From a virus: a DNA stretch of 24,022 bases. Below, in pieces: positions 1 through 13,700 of this stretch. The stretch lies in IMG/VR virus record IMGVR_UViG_3300020448_000039, positions 1 to 24,022 of that record. One strand, given 5' to 3'. Numbering within the stretch: position 1 is the first letter of the stretch; the number at the start of each line of letters is the position of its first letter. The position numbers and the translations under genes were made by a program. The notes under the pieces were generated by a model. The model did not search any database and was not told where the DNA came from. It saw only the letters and a list, made by a program, of their open reading frames with translations.

Positions 1-1750
1 ATTCTTAGATTCAGCAACTGTTCGTGAAAATGTTGTATCATTAGCTAGAAATATAGGTTATGTACCTAGATCGAGAACTGCTGCTCAAGCAACTGTTTCT
101 TTTAATGTCACTACTGCAAGCAATACACCAACACTTACTCTTCAGGCAGGTCTAGTATGTGTGGGGACATCAGATAACTCATCTTATGTTTTCTCTATTC
201 CAGAAACGATTACAACTGTTACAACACAACAAACTGATGCAAGTGGTAATATAATAAGTAGTACAGGTTCATTTAACAACATAGTTGTATATCAAGGAAC
301 TTATTTAACAAAATCATTTACAGTTGATGGATCTCTTGATCAAAGATTCATACTTGAAAATTCATTTATTGATACTTCAACCATTAAGGTTTATATTAAA
401 GGGTCATCTGATACTGGTTTAGGAAAAGAATATCGCAAAGTTGATAATATATTGAATATTACTGATATATCAGAAACGTATCTTATACAAGAAATAACCG
501 ATGAAAGATATGAACTTCTTTTTGGTGATGGTGTATTTGGTAAAAAATTAGAAAATGATTCGATAATTACTGTTTCTTATATCACCACAGATGGTGTAGA
601 TGGTAACGGTCCTGCTTCTTTTACCTATGCAGGTAGTGTTGTATCATCCACTAATCAAATTTCTTTACCAACAATCACTCCAACCATCACAACGGAATCA
701 GCGGCAGCTAATGGAGGTAATATTGAGTCAATTGATTCTATTAAGTATTTTGCACCTAGACTCTATTCTTCACAGTATAGAGCAGTTACAGCAAGGGATT
801 ATGAGTCAGTTATACAACAAATATATCCAAACACTGAATCAGTATCGGTTGTAGGAGGAGAAGAATTAGATCCTCCAGAGTTTGGAACAGTTTTTATAAC
901 AATCAAACCAAAAAATGGTGAATTTGTATCTGATTTTGATAAACGTGCAATATTATCAAGTTTAAAAGGATATTCACTTGCTGGTATAAATCAAAAAATA
1001 CTTGATTTAAAGTTATTATACGTTGAAATTGAATCTTTTGTATATTATGATGTATCTAAAGTAACAACTGTTTCAGAATTAAAGACAAGTGTAACGAATG
1101 GATTATTGACTTATGGTTCAACAACAGATATTAACAAATTTGGTGGAAGATTTAAATATAGTAAAGTTTTAAATGTTATTGATAATATAGACGATGCTAT
1201 TACATCTAATATAACAAGGGTTATTATAAGAAGAAATTTAAGGGCACTTACTAATCAGTTTGCACAGTATGAACTTTGCTATGGAAACAGATTCCATATC
1301 AATCCAGAGGGTAAAAACATAAAGAGCACTGGTTTTACCATTCAGGGTCAAACTGACATGGTATATTTTACCGATATTCCAAATAAGAGTAATGATGGAA
1401 CTTTAGATGGAAGTGGTAAAGGTGTTATCGCAATAGTTAAAGGTGATGCAGAATTATCTCAAGGTCAATTAGTTGTTGCATCTGCAGGGATCGTTGATTA
1501 TGTTCATGGTGAGGTTATAATTTCAACTGTTAATATTACTTCGACACAAAGATCAAATAATATTATTGAAATTCAAGCATTTCCTGAGTCGAATGATATT
1601 ATTGGGTTAAAAGATTTATATTTGAGTTTTGCTGTTGGAGATAGCTCTATAAATATGGTTAAAGACACAATTACGTCTGGAGAGCAGATATCAGGTGTCG
1701 GTTATAAAGTCACATCAAGTTATACAAACGGAGCTTTGGTAAGAGGATAG
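1..1750 (+). CDS. gp6: Baseplate wedge protein gp6 (baseplate J-like), 5' partial
   Basis: This is the 3' part of the T4 gene 6 homologue; gp6 forms the inner ring of the baseplate wedge. The frame is open from base 2 to the TAG at 1748-1750, giving about 582 visible residues against roughly 660 in T4 gp6, so only a short N-terminal piece is missing. The first visible residues, LDSATVRENVVSLARNIGY, followed by VPRSRTAAQA, are the conserved gp6 segment. Further on are FGDGVFGKK (about 520-546), GGNIESIDSIKYFAPR (about 715-762) and an AVTARDYESV stretch (about 783-812), which are hallmarks of baseplate J/gp6 proteins. The GTG at 161 is internal and is not the start. The stop is followed after one base by the ATG of the giant gene, so the two are probably co-translated. 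An exact TATAAATA lies inside its 3' end. Family assignment is secure; the true start is outside the window. Confidence 0.93.
   Translation, partial: FLDSATVRENVVSLARNIGYVPRSRTAAQATVSFNVTTASNTPTLTLQAGLVCVGTSDNSSYVFSIPETITTVTTQQTDASGNIISSTGSFNNIVVYQGTYLTKSFTVDGSLDQRFILENSFIDTSTIKVYIKGSSDTGLGKEYRKVDNILNITDISETYLIQEITDERYELLFGDGVFGKKLENDSIITVSYITTDGVDGNGPASFTYAGSVVSSTNQISLPTITPTITTESAAANGGNIESIDSIKYFAPRLYSSQYRAVTARDYESVIQQIYPNTESVSVVGGEELDPPEFGTVFITIKPKNGEFVSDFDKRAILSSLKGYSLAGINQKILDLKLLYVEIESFVYYDVSKVTTVSELKTSVTNGLLTYGSTTDINKFGGRFKYSKVLNVIDNIDDAITSNITRVIIRRNLRALTNQFAQYELCYGNRFHINPEGKNIKSTGFTIQGQTDMVYFTDIPNKSNDGTLDGSGKGVIAIVKGDAELSQGQLVVASAGIVDYVHGEVIISTVNITSTQRSNNIIEIQAFPESNDIIGLKDLYLSFAVGDSSINMVKDTITSGEQISGVGYKVTSSYTNGALVRG
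1648..1655 (+). promoter_or_regulatory. Candidate T4-type late promoter inside the end of gene 6
   Basis: An exact TATAAATA, the T4 late promoter -10 element recognised by gp55-programmed RNA polymerase, lies about 100 bases before the giant gene start. It sits within coding sequence (Ser-Ile-Asn-Met), so chance is possible in such AT-rich DNA. Only three exact copies were seen on the + strand, each near a gene start, which raises its credibility. Confidence 0.4.
1741..1746 (+). promoter_or_regulatory. Ribosome binding site of the giant gene
   Basis: AAGAGG at the very end of gene 6 ends five bases before the ATG at 1752. It supports that start codon even though the two genes are separated by one base only. 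Confidence 0.6.
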
Positions 1751-1751
1751 T

Positions 1752-4700
1752 ATGATAACTACTGGAATTGATAAAAGAGTCAAAGTCCAACAGATAATTG
1801 AAAACCAAATACCAGAGTTTTTATTATCTGAAAGTCCAAAGGCAGTAGATTTCTTAAAACAGTACTATATCTCTCAGGAATATCAGGGAGGTCCTATTGA
1901 CCTGACTGATAATTTAGATCAGTATATAAAATTAGATAATTTAACACCAGAAGTAGTTGTAGGAGAGACAAAATTAACAAGTGGTATTACAACCACTGCA
2001 ACAACCGTAAATGTTAGTAGTACCAAGGGATTTCCTAAAGAATATGGTCTTTTTAAAATTGAAAACGAGGTAATAACTTATACAGGTATCACCACTAATA
2101 GTTTTACTGGATGTATTCGTGGTTTTAGCGGTATAACAACTTATCATGCACCTAATAATCCGACAGAATTAGTATTTACTAATTCATCGGCAATAAATCA
2201 TGATAATGATGCTACAGTCATAAATTTAAGTGCTTTATTTTTAAAAGAATTTTACAAAAAAACAAAAAAACTACTTACACCTGGTTTAGAAAACTCAAAA
2301 TTTGTTAATAATCTTGATGTAAGTAATTTTATTAAAAATTCTAAATCTCTCTATCAATCAAAAGGCACAGAGGAGTCATTTAGAATTTTATTTAATGTTT
2401 TATACAATGAAACACCTAAAATTGTTGATTTAGAGCAATATTTAATAAAACCGTCATCTGCAGAGTATATACGTAGAGAGATTATCCTTGCAGAAGCTAT
2501 ATCAGGAAATCCAGCAAATTTAGTTGGACAAACAATAATTAAATCGACTGATAGTGCAACAAGAGCATCAATTTCCGAAGTTGAACCACTTACAAGAAAA
2601 GGTAAGGTATATTATAAAATTGGTTTGTTTGTTGGATTCAATGATGTTGACCTAATAGAAGGAACTTTTAATATTCCTGGTAAAACGAAGGTTATTGGTG
2701 ATGTTGCGATTGGATCCTCTGTTATAACAGTTGATTCAACAGTTGGTTTTGGTGCTACAGGTACTTTAGTATCTGGAATGAATACAAATATTTACTATAA
2801 TAGTAAATCTGTCAATCAGTTTTTTGAATGTGAAAATATTGTTGGAATAATATCTACAACTAATGACGTTAGATCAGATGAATTTTATTTTGGATATGAA
2901 GGTGGAGATTTAAGTAAAAAAGTTGAATTAAGATTAACTGGTGTTCTATCAAAATTTGTTCCAACAACAGATATTCGTCTTTTAACAGAAGGTGAAAAAA
3001 TAACTGTTAGAAATGTTGGTGAGAAAATACTAAATCCAACTGAAAATAAGTCTAGAAAACAAATATTCGCAAATTCATGGATATACAATACATCTTCCAG
3101 ATTTTTAATTGAAAATATATCAGGATCTAATGTAGTTTTATTCACAGATGATATTGATAAATCTAGTTTAAAAGTTGGAGATAATATAGAAATTTTATTC
3201 AGAAATGAAGAAACAAAAGTTGCGACTGGTATAGTTGCAAACATTGATAAACCAACTAAAACAATATCTCTTAATAATTTAATTAATCAACCAAATATAA
3301 CACTATTACCAGACCCTAATCGTGAATATGATTTGAGAAGAGTTATAAATCGTGCTTCAACAACAATTGCTGATATAGATTTTGGTCAAAATATATTAAC
3401 ATCAGATATAACAAATGTATATAATGATTCTGATGTGGATTTTTATGTAGCATCCAATTCATTACCATCCTATCAAATAACTGCTTCTTTACCTAAATCC
3501 ATTTTACCTCAAGCAGGAGCAGGAGTTGAATTACCACAATCTGGTTACGATCCAAACACACTTAAATATAATATTTTATCTTTTCCAAATCCTGTTCCAT
3601 TTATAACTGGAGATGAAATATTTTACACAGCACAAGGAACTGTATTGCCAGGTTTACCAGAGGGTAATTATTTTGTTGAAGTTTTATCGAATGCAAACCA
3701 GATAAGATTATATCTATCTCGTTCATTCATACCCATTGCTGATTACGAAGAGTTTGAGTCATTACCTGCAGGATCTGGAACTCATACTTTTTCATTAGTT
3801 GGAACTGTTGAGCAACAAGTTGCAGCACAAAAATTACTTAAAAAGTTTCCATTAAATCCGAGTATAACTAACTCTTCTAATGTAAAAACTACACCAGGCA
3901 CAACTGGCATGTTGATAAATGGTGTTGAGATAAGAAATTATAAATCAGACGATAAAATATTTTTTGGACCTTTAGAAGATGTAAAGATATTAAATGGTGG
4001 TTCAAATTATGATGTAATAACACCACCAATTATTAGTTTATCAGGACCTGGTGCTGGTAGTACCACATCTTTAATTAGACCTGTTATTACTGGTACAGTT
4101 GTTGATGTTCAGGTAGATCCACAAGATTTTGATATACAAAAAGTTGTTTCAGTAACGATAGAGGGTGGAAATGGAAGTGGAGCAATATTAGAACCAATAT
4201 TATCTGAGAGAAAAAGAGAAATTACCTTTGATGCTAGATTATTGACAGAATCTGGTGGTGTAGATAATGTAAATGAAACCATTACATTTCAAGACAGACA
4301 TAATATCGTAAGTGGTCAACCTTTAGTTTATGATCGTAATAATAATCCACCTTTAGGTATTGGAACAGTAGGAAATGATGCAGGTACTTCAATTGTAGGA
4401 GTTGGTACTACAACTCTTGTAAATGCTGCAACATACTATCCTGAAGTTGTAAATACAAGCACAATAAAACTATTCCAAACATTATCAGACTATAACTCTG
4501 GTATTAATACGGTTGGATTTACTACAACTAATAAAATTGGAATACATAAATTTAAATTATTCAATAATGAAAAAACTCTAAAAGATATAAGAGTTATTGA
4601 TGGAGGAACTGGATATGAAAATAGACAAGTATTTGTTAAACCAACAGGAATTAATACTATAACAAATACAATTCATTTCGATGATCATGGATTTAATAAT

Positions 4701-7700
4701 GGTGATAGAGTTGTATATTCTACAGCAGTTGGTATTGGATCAACTTTACCAACAACTATCTCAGGATTATCCACATCTACAGGTATCACTACAACTTCAA
4801 ATTTTTATCATATTCTTAAAATAAATGATGATTCATTTAGATTAACAAATGCTGGTCTTGGTGGAACTATAACAACTGAGTTTGATAGAAAAGATTATAT
4901 TAAGTTTACTGACCAAGGCACTGGATTTCAAGTATTTAAATATCCAGACGTTAAGTTAAATTTAAAATATGAATTAGCAAATACTTCAGTTGGAATAATA
5001 ACAGCTACACCAGTTGTAAGAGGTCCTATAACTGATGTATTATTATATGAAAAAGGTTCAGGATATGGATCTAACATTTTAAATTTAGAAAAATCAATAA
5101 CTGTATCTGTAAAAACAGGTAAAGAAGCAGAGTTAAAACCGATTATAACAGACGGTAAAATAAGTTATGTAGAAATACAAACAAAGGGTAGAGAATACTC
5201 CTCTGCACCTGATTTAGAGGTCGTAGGAATAGGAACTGGACTCGGTGCAAAACTTAGGGCAGTTGTAACAGATGGAAAAATCACAGATGTAATAATTTTA
5301 GAGGGTGGACTGCAATATCAACAAGATAAAATTAATATTAAAGTTATCCCACCAGGTTCTGGAACAAAATTAGACGTTAGTACTAAAGGTCTTACTGTTA
5401 ATACATTTGCAAGATATGGTAATGAAGCATTAATTGAAACGAATAATAAATTAGAATATTCTATTGTAGGATATTCAACTCAAATAGGTAATGATTCTTT
5501 TGGTGATACTGGAAGTGGACACTCACCTATAATAGGTTGGGCTTATGATGGAAATCCAATTTATGGTCCTTATGGTTATAGTGACCCAACTGATGATAAT
5601 TCTCCTGTTAGAATATTAAATTCTGGTTATGTTTTAGATCCAGATAATGTAGTTGATAGACCATTTGGTTTTAGTAATGGATTTTTTGTTGAAGATTACA
5701 GATTTACTAATGCAGGTGATTTAGATGAACATAATGGTAGATATGGCAGAACACCTGAATATCCAAATGGAACTTATGCATATTTTGTAGGTATAGCAAC
5801 TAATTCATTACTACCAGTTTTCCCTTACTTCATAGGTGATACTTATAGAACAGATCCATCAACAGAAAACTTTAATATAAACCAGACAACTTTTGATTTT
5901 GATAATTCAAGTTTAATAAGAAATAGCTATCCATATAAAGTATCTGATCAATTTGCAGATAATGATTTTATTATTGAATCAAATGAAATAACATCTCAAT
6001 CAACTATTGTTGAATCAACTACTTCAGGTTCTATAAACTCTATTGATATTATTAATGTTGGTGATAACTATGAAGTTGGAGACTCTGCTGTATTTGATAA
6101 TACAAATACGAATGGTGGTGGATTGAGTGTATCAGTAAATAGTGTATCTGGAAAAGAAATAACTTCGATTGACACTACAGTTGATACTTTTGAAAACACA
6201 GTATTTGTTTGGAGAGACCCATCTCATATCTCAGCATATATTTCTACTGCTCCTGATTTAAATGGTGGTGATAATGTTGTAATATCAGGACTGAGCACTA
6301 CTTCAATAGAGGGTTTAACTGGTTCTCATGTAATTGGAATTGATACAGGACACACAGTTGTTTATCAAGAAATTCCAAACACATCTACAACTGGTGTCGT
6401 AACTGATATCTACGTTACCTCTATACCTGAAAACATTTCTGTTGGTAGTAGTATAGGAATCGGAACAGAAAAATTATTAGTTTTAAATACTTTTAATCAA
6501 AATAATATTTTAAGAGTTAAAAGAGGTTCTGTCGCAGGAGTTCATACTGTTTCTACACAAGTTTCTTTAATACCAAATTTCTTTAATATTCCATTAAGAA
6601 CAAATGTATTTGACTCTAGTGTAAAAGATCAAGTATTTTTCAATCCACATGAATCAGTAGGAGTTGGTACAGTTGTCGGATTAGGTTCAACTTCAACATC
6701 AACTTTAGGTGATTTAATAAGTGTCGTTCCCACACCAACTCACAGTATTTTCTTACCAAATCATCCTTTTAAAACTAATCAAAGAGTAACACTAACTAAA
6801 CCAGCTGCTGGTTATGGTTTAACTGTATCTAAAGATGATGGTGTTACTACATTTACAATACCAAAATCTGGTAACACTGAGGATGTTTTCATAATTAAAA
6901 AATCGAAAGATTATGTTGGTATCGTAACTCAAGTTGGATTAACGACAAGTTCTGTTGGTCTCGCATTTGTGGGAGATAGTAAAGTTGGTTCAAGTAGTTT
7001 TGAATACTTATTTGAATCAAATCCAACTCAGGTAACTGGTAAACTACAGAGAATAAATGCTGTTGTTTCAGTTTCAACATCTCATAATTTAGTGGATACA
7101 GATGTTATTAATTTAACAGTTAATCCTAATCAATCTGTTGGTATTGGAACTTCAACAAAAATAGATTTAAGATTTGATTCAAACACTCAAACCCTTTTAA
7201 TAAATCCAATTACAATTTCTTCTAGTGGGGTAACAACTGCTTCTAATAACTTTAATTTAACTGAACATAATTTAGAGACAGGTGATAAAGTTCAGTATAT
7301 TTCAACATCAGTTACAGAGGGATTATCAAATCAAGAATCATATTATGTGTATAAAGTTGATGATAATAATTTTAAACTTGGAGAAACATATTCTGATGTA
7401 ACAAGTAGTCCCATTAATATAATTGAACTTAGTTCAACTGGTGGTGCGACTGGAAGTAATCATGAATTTTCATTAATTAATCCACCAATATCTGTGCTGA
7501 GAGATAATAATTTAGTGTTTGGTGTCGGTCATACATCATTAGCTGGTTATGATTTTAACATTTATTATGATAAAGATTATAAAAACGAATTTGTATCTGT
7601 TGGAAATACAAACAATTTACAAGTAACTGGTGTTGGAACGGTTGGTGTCACATCAACTGCAACCGTAACACTTGGATATTCTCCTGATAATCCATCTAAT

Positions 7701-10700
7701 TTATTCTATAATATTAAAAAGTCAGGTTTTATAAGCACATCCGATACTGATGTAATTAATTACACAAAAATACATTACTTAAATAGTAAATATAGTGGTC
7801 AATATCCAATATTTAATGTACCACCAGTTGTTGGTGCATCATATACAAGTTTCAGTATAGCACTCCCAGAGGTTCCAGAAAAATTATCTTATGCCTCAAC
7901 TGAAACTAGTGTGCTTAAATACTCTACAAAATCACCTAGAGCTAAGGGTGCTGTAAACACTGTAAATATTAATTTTGGTGGAGTAGGATATGATAGTTTA
8001 CCATCATTTGTAAGTATTGCATCTACTCAAGGAGTTAATGCAACTTTACTTCCAGATTCAACCACAATAAACAGAGTTGATGATGTTAGAATACTAAATC
8101 CAGGTTTTGAATATTCATCAGATCCAACTTTGAAACCAGAGGCATTTGTTTCCCCTGTCATCACAGTAATTAATTCAAATACTATTTCAAATATAGAGGT
8201 AATTGATGGTGGTCGTAATTATACAACATTACCAGATTTAGTAATTGTAAATCCTATAACTGGTCTAGAAGATATATCAGGCGCAATTATTGGTGCGAGT
8301 ATAACTGGAAGTTCATTAAGTGATGTTAAAATTATAGTAGAACCAAAAGGATTACAGTCAATTACTCATGAAATATTTGCAATAAACAATAGTAATGGTT
8401 CAACAGTAAGTCAATTACAATACAATCCATCAACAGGTATTGCTACTTGTACACTCGTAACACCTGTATTAGGATTTTCAACAGCACCATTTAATATTAA
8501 TGAAGAAATATATGTTGAGGGTTTACAACAGTATACGGATAGTACACTAACTGGTGGTGATGGATTTAATTCAGCAGATAATGGTTTTAAATTCTTTAAA
8601 GTTAGTGCTGTAACAAATTCAAATCCCGCAACAATCGAGTTTAATTTAAATTCTGTTACAACTAATCCTGGTGTTGCGAAGACCTCTCAAAATTCATTTG
8701 GTGTTATTATTAGTAAAGGTGATTATCCTAAATTTAAAGTTACTCAAAAAGTTTCAAACTTTAGTATTGGTGAAAAATTACTAGCATTTGTAGGTTCCTC
8801 ATATGTTCCTGTTGAATTAAAAATATCAGAAGCAACTAATGAGTTTATTAAGATTGAAGAAATAGTTCCTGGTGCATTTAATCTTAATTCTGGACAATTA
8901 ATAAAAGGATTTGTAACTGGTAATGTTGCTACTGTAAATACAATATCAAAAAATACAGGTTTATTTGAAATCAGTTATTCATTACGTCAAGATCAAGGTT
9001 GGATTGATAATATTGGAAAACTAAATCAAGATTACCAAGTTACACCTGACAATGATTATTATCAAAATCTATCCTATAGTGTTAAGAGTTCAATTACATA
9101 TGATAATTTAATTAATCCTGTTAATAGATTACTTCATACAAGTGGGTTGAAAAATTTTGCTGACGTTGGTATATCGTCAGTTACAAGTGCAGGTATTACA
9201 ACATCAAGTTTCTTAGATACTCTTGCATTAGACTTTATTGATCAAAAACGAGTTGACACTATTAACAATTTTGATTTTGCATTAGATATTGACACCGTTA
9301 CAGGAAAATCTAAATTCTTAAAATTAAAAAATACAAAACTATCACCATATCTTGAATGTAGAACAAATCGTGTTTTAGAAATTGATGATATAAGTGGTTT
9401 ATTCTCTAATACTGCTTCAACACTATCACAATTCCTAGATTTATCAATTAATACTCGTTATGCAACATTTTTAATTCAAGTTAGAGATCCAAATACTGGT
9501 AATGTTCAAATATCAGATATAATATTATATAAAGATGATGAGGATGTGTTCACAGCAGAAAGAGCTAAGATTCATACCACAGAATCTGAATTGGGTGAGA
9601 TAGTTGCTGAAATAGATTCATCACAAGATATCAGTCTTAAATTTACACCAGATGATCCAGATAATAATGATTATGATCTTAAAATTCTTGAAACATCATT
9701 CAATACTAATTTAACTGGTATCGGAACTCAGTCCATCGGATTTATTAATTTATCTGGAATTAATACAACTGTTTCTACAGCAACAACTTCAAATATAATA
9801 TCCACAAATATTGTAAACACAGATGCTTTCTTTGCATCAGTTGAAGTAAATAATGTCACCACAGATCAAACAAATTTTGTTGATTTATATTTAACTCATG
9901 ACGGAACAAACACCTTCATGTCTGAATTTTATGCAGATACTGAGGATGGTCCAACCTCCAATTTCATAGGAACATTTATATCAAATATAGATTCTGGTGT
10001 CTTATCTCTTCAATTTGAAAATGATCAACCAAATGAGGTTTTAGTTAGATCAAGAATTATCGGTATAGGAACAACTGCATCTGGTATAAGCACTTATAGA
10101 TTCCAGTTACCTGGTCAGCTCGATGGCACAGAAAGAACTGTTAAATTTGAATCAAATTTCTCAAATGTTTCTACTTCATCTACCATAGCATCATTTACAG
10201 AAAATCAAATATCATCCTTAAAAGGTTTTGTAAGAGTATCAAGTGGTTCAACGAGTGCTCTTCACCAAGTTCTTGTTGCTCATGATTCAACTGATTCTCA
10301 CATAACTCAATATCCATTCTTATCAATTGGAAGTACATCTGGTATTGGTACTTTCTCATCAACAATAGTTGGTAACGATTTAAATCTCAATTTCCACCCT
10401 GATCCATTATATACTGGTGGAACAAATAGTGTTCAAGTACAAATCTTTACTGAGTCTTTCTATACAGATATTGACTTATTAAATTTACCACTTGACTTAC
10501 AATATGGTACAGTAACTGAGTCACTCTCACTAGCTCAATATGATGCTATAAACGGTAATAGATCAAATAAAACAAGTTTTGCTCTTCAAAGTGGAACTAG
10601 ACCAATATTCCAAAAACAATTTAATCCATCAGACGGAGCAACTTTAGATGCATCAACAGGAATATTCACTATAGTAGATCATTTCTTTGAAACTGGTGAA

Positions 10701-13700
10701 AGATTAATTTATACACCTGGTTCTACATTTACAGGTATTTCATTATCTGGAATAGCAACTGCTGGAGGCACATTAGGTTCAGAAGTTTATGCAATAAGAT
10801 TAAGTAAAGATACATTCAAAATATCAAAATCACATCCTGATGCATTAGCTGGGATTGCAGTCACATTCACGGGAACTGGAACTGGTAATGCACATGAGTT
10901 TGAAATGTTTAAGAAGAATGAAAAAGCATTACTATCAATAGATGGTGTCATTCAATCTCCCATGGCATTTACCCCTATAACTACAGATTTAGGTATCACA
11001 ATTACTGATAGCACCACTACATTTAGTGTTACAGGAATATCATCAATAACATCTAATGATATTATCAAGATAGATGATGAGTTTATGAAGATAACAAATG
11101 TAGGTTTGGGCACCACTACATCAGGACCTATTTCTGAATCTGGATCTGTTAGTTTAGTTGTTGTTGAGAGAGGTGCAATCGGAACTGCTGCTACTGGTCA
11201 TAGTGCAGGTGCAACAAGTAGATTGTTCTCAGGTGGTTATAATATTGTTGATAGTACAATTCATTTCACAGATCCACCAAGAGGAACTAACTCAACACAA
11301 AAAACACCAGCTAATTTAGACCCTGTTCGTTCTAAGTTTAATGGGCGTGTATATTTAAGACAAGACTATAGCACCAACACAATATTTGATGATATATCAG
11401 ATAGTTTTACAGGTATAGGTGCTACACTTCCTGTTAAAGTTGGTGGAGCAAGCACTGCAGGTATACAAACTGGAAGTACAATATTATTATTAAATGGAAT
11501 ATTCCAAACACCATCTACATTTAATAACTTAGGAAATAATTATGAATTTGTAGAAACAGGTGGTGAAAGTAATGTTGTATTTACAGGTATTACATCATCT
11601 AATGGAACAAAAATAATAAGTGATGTTGACGTTAATCAAAACCAATTACCAAGAGGTGGTGTAATTGTTTCATTAGGTTCAACAGGTGGATTAGGAGTTG
11701 CTAATTTAGCACCAGCAAAAGTAAAAGCAACAACTAATGGAAGTGGAGCTATAGTCGGCATTGTTGGTCTCTCAACAACTGGTGGTTCATTTGGTATAAG
11801 CACCGCATCATTTAATAATTCAACTGGTCAACTTGAAATTACTACATCATCAAATCATGGATTTAGAAATATAAATGAGTTTGTGAGATTAGATGGTTTA
11901 ACATTTAATCCAACATTAAGCATTCCAAATGATAGATCATTTAGTGTAACTGGTATATTATCGGCAACTACATTCACTACTAATGTAGGTACAAGCACTG
12001 TAACTCATGCATACGTTGGTTCTGGCACTGCGTTTGAATATCTTGCTGACTTAACTTTTGGTTCTGGATATCGTAATCCAGTTTCTGTTGCTGTAACTGA
12101 TTTATCTGGTAATGGTTCAAGTGCAGACATTTCTGCAGAAGTTGTCTCTAATACTCATGTCTTCATAAGTGCGTCAACTAATGCTGTCACTGTTACTGGA
12201 GGATCTCCTATTACTCCTACAGGTGCGACATATGATCCAGCAACTGGAAATTTAGTAATTACTAAAGCATCTCATGGTTTAACCACAAGTAACACAGTTG
12301 GTCTTGCAACAAATTCATTTGTATTCAGATGTGCACAGGATAATTTCTCTACTGATCATGCATATCCACGTTCTGGTTCTACCCCAAGTTCAGCAGGAGG
12401 AGATCCTGCACATAATGCTACTTTAGCAATCACTGCAACAACAACCAATACATTCACTGTAAATGTTGGTATCACAAACACAGGTACAGGTGGTGCTCTT
12501 AAATTTACAATTAATAATGCTGGAACTGGTTACACTCAACCTCAAATTCAAGTCTCTGCTCCATCTTATGCTAATTTACCAATAACTGGTGTATCAAGAA
12601 GAGGTATTGGTTCTACCACAGATACAGGAACTGGAGTATCACTAACAATTGAAGTAGGAGCTGCTAATACAACAGTTGGTTTAGGTTCTACATCATATGA
12701 AGTAACTAATTTCCAATTAGAAAATCCTGGTTATAATTTTAAAGTTGGTGATGTATTTAAACCTGTAGGATTGGTAACTGATAGATTTTTAAATACATCT
12801 TCACTTATTAGTGATTTTGAATTAACAGTTCTTGATGTATTCAGAGATCAATATTCATCTTGGAATTTTGGAGAGTTTGATTATATTGATTCTATCAAAG
12901 ATCTTCAAGATGGAACTAGAGTAAGATTCCCATTATTATTCAATGCAAATCTTCTTAGTTTTGAAGTTGATGAAGATAGACCTGATTCATCACTTATTGA
13001 TCTTGACGCTTTATTACTCATATTCATTAATGGTGTAGTTCAAGATCCTGGTGATGCTTACACTTTTGAAGGAGGTACCTCATTTGAATTTTCTCAAGCA
13101 CCAGATCCAGAAGATATTATTGATATATTCTTCTACAAAGGAACAAGTGGTGTAGATACTGTTCAAGTTGCAGCAGGTTCATCTGTGTCACCAACTATAA
13201 AAACTGGTGATATTTTACAAGTATATAAAAATAATTTCGTTGTTGACCAAACTCAGTCAACAAGAACAATATATGCGATATCAGCATCTGATGAAGTAGA
13301 AACCAATCTTTATACTCAACAAGGTATTGATGAAACAACATTTAAACCATTCAGTTGGACAAAACAGAAAGTAGATAAAAAAGTGAATGGTGAAATTGTA
13401 TTCAAAACAAGAGATTCAATTGAATCACAAGTTTATCCAACTGCAAGAATAATTGATGATATAACAACAACTGGCACTGAATTATATGTTGACAATGCAA
13501 AATTCTTTAATTATGAAGAAGACTTCTCAAGTTTAGTAGTAGGTAGTGTTGGTGGACTAATTGTTGGTTCAACTAATCCTGTTGCAGCAGGTTTTACTGC
13601 AGTTGTATCTGCAGCTGGAACGATTTCATCACTTTCGATTACAAATGGTGGAAGTGGTTATGATGGTTCAGCAATTACTGTTTCTATATCTGCTCCTCAT

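Noticed and set aside
161-163. GTG as the start of gene 6
   Set aside because: The frame is open to the left window edge, and the codons before it encode conserved gp6 sequence (LDSATVRENVVSLARNIGY).
600-854. 84-codon + strand frame inside gene 6
   Set aside because: It lies wholly inside gene 6 in another frame and encodes a low-complexity Leu/Gln-rich peptide, typical of an out-of-frame reading.
2885-3244. 119-codon frame on the - strand within the giant gene
   Set aside because: It is antisense to a clearly coding region, has no recognisable product, and all other genes are on the + strand.
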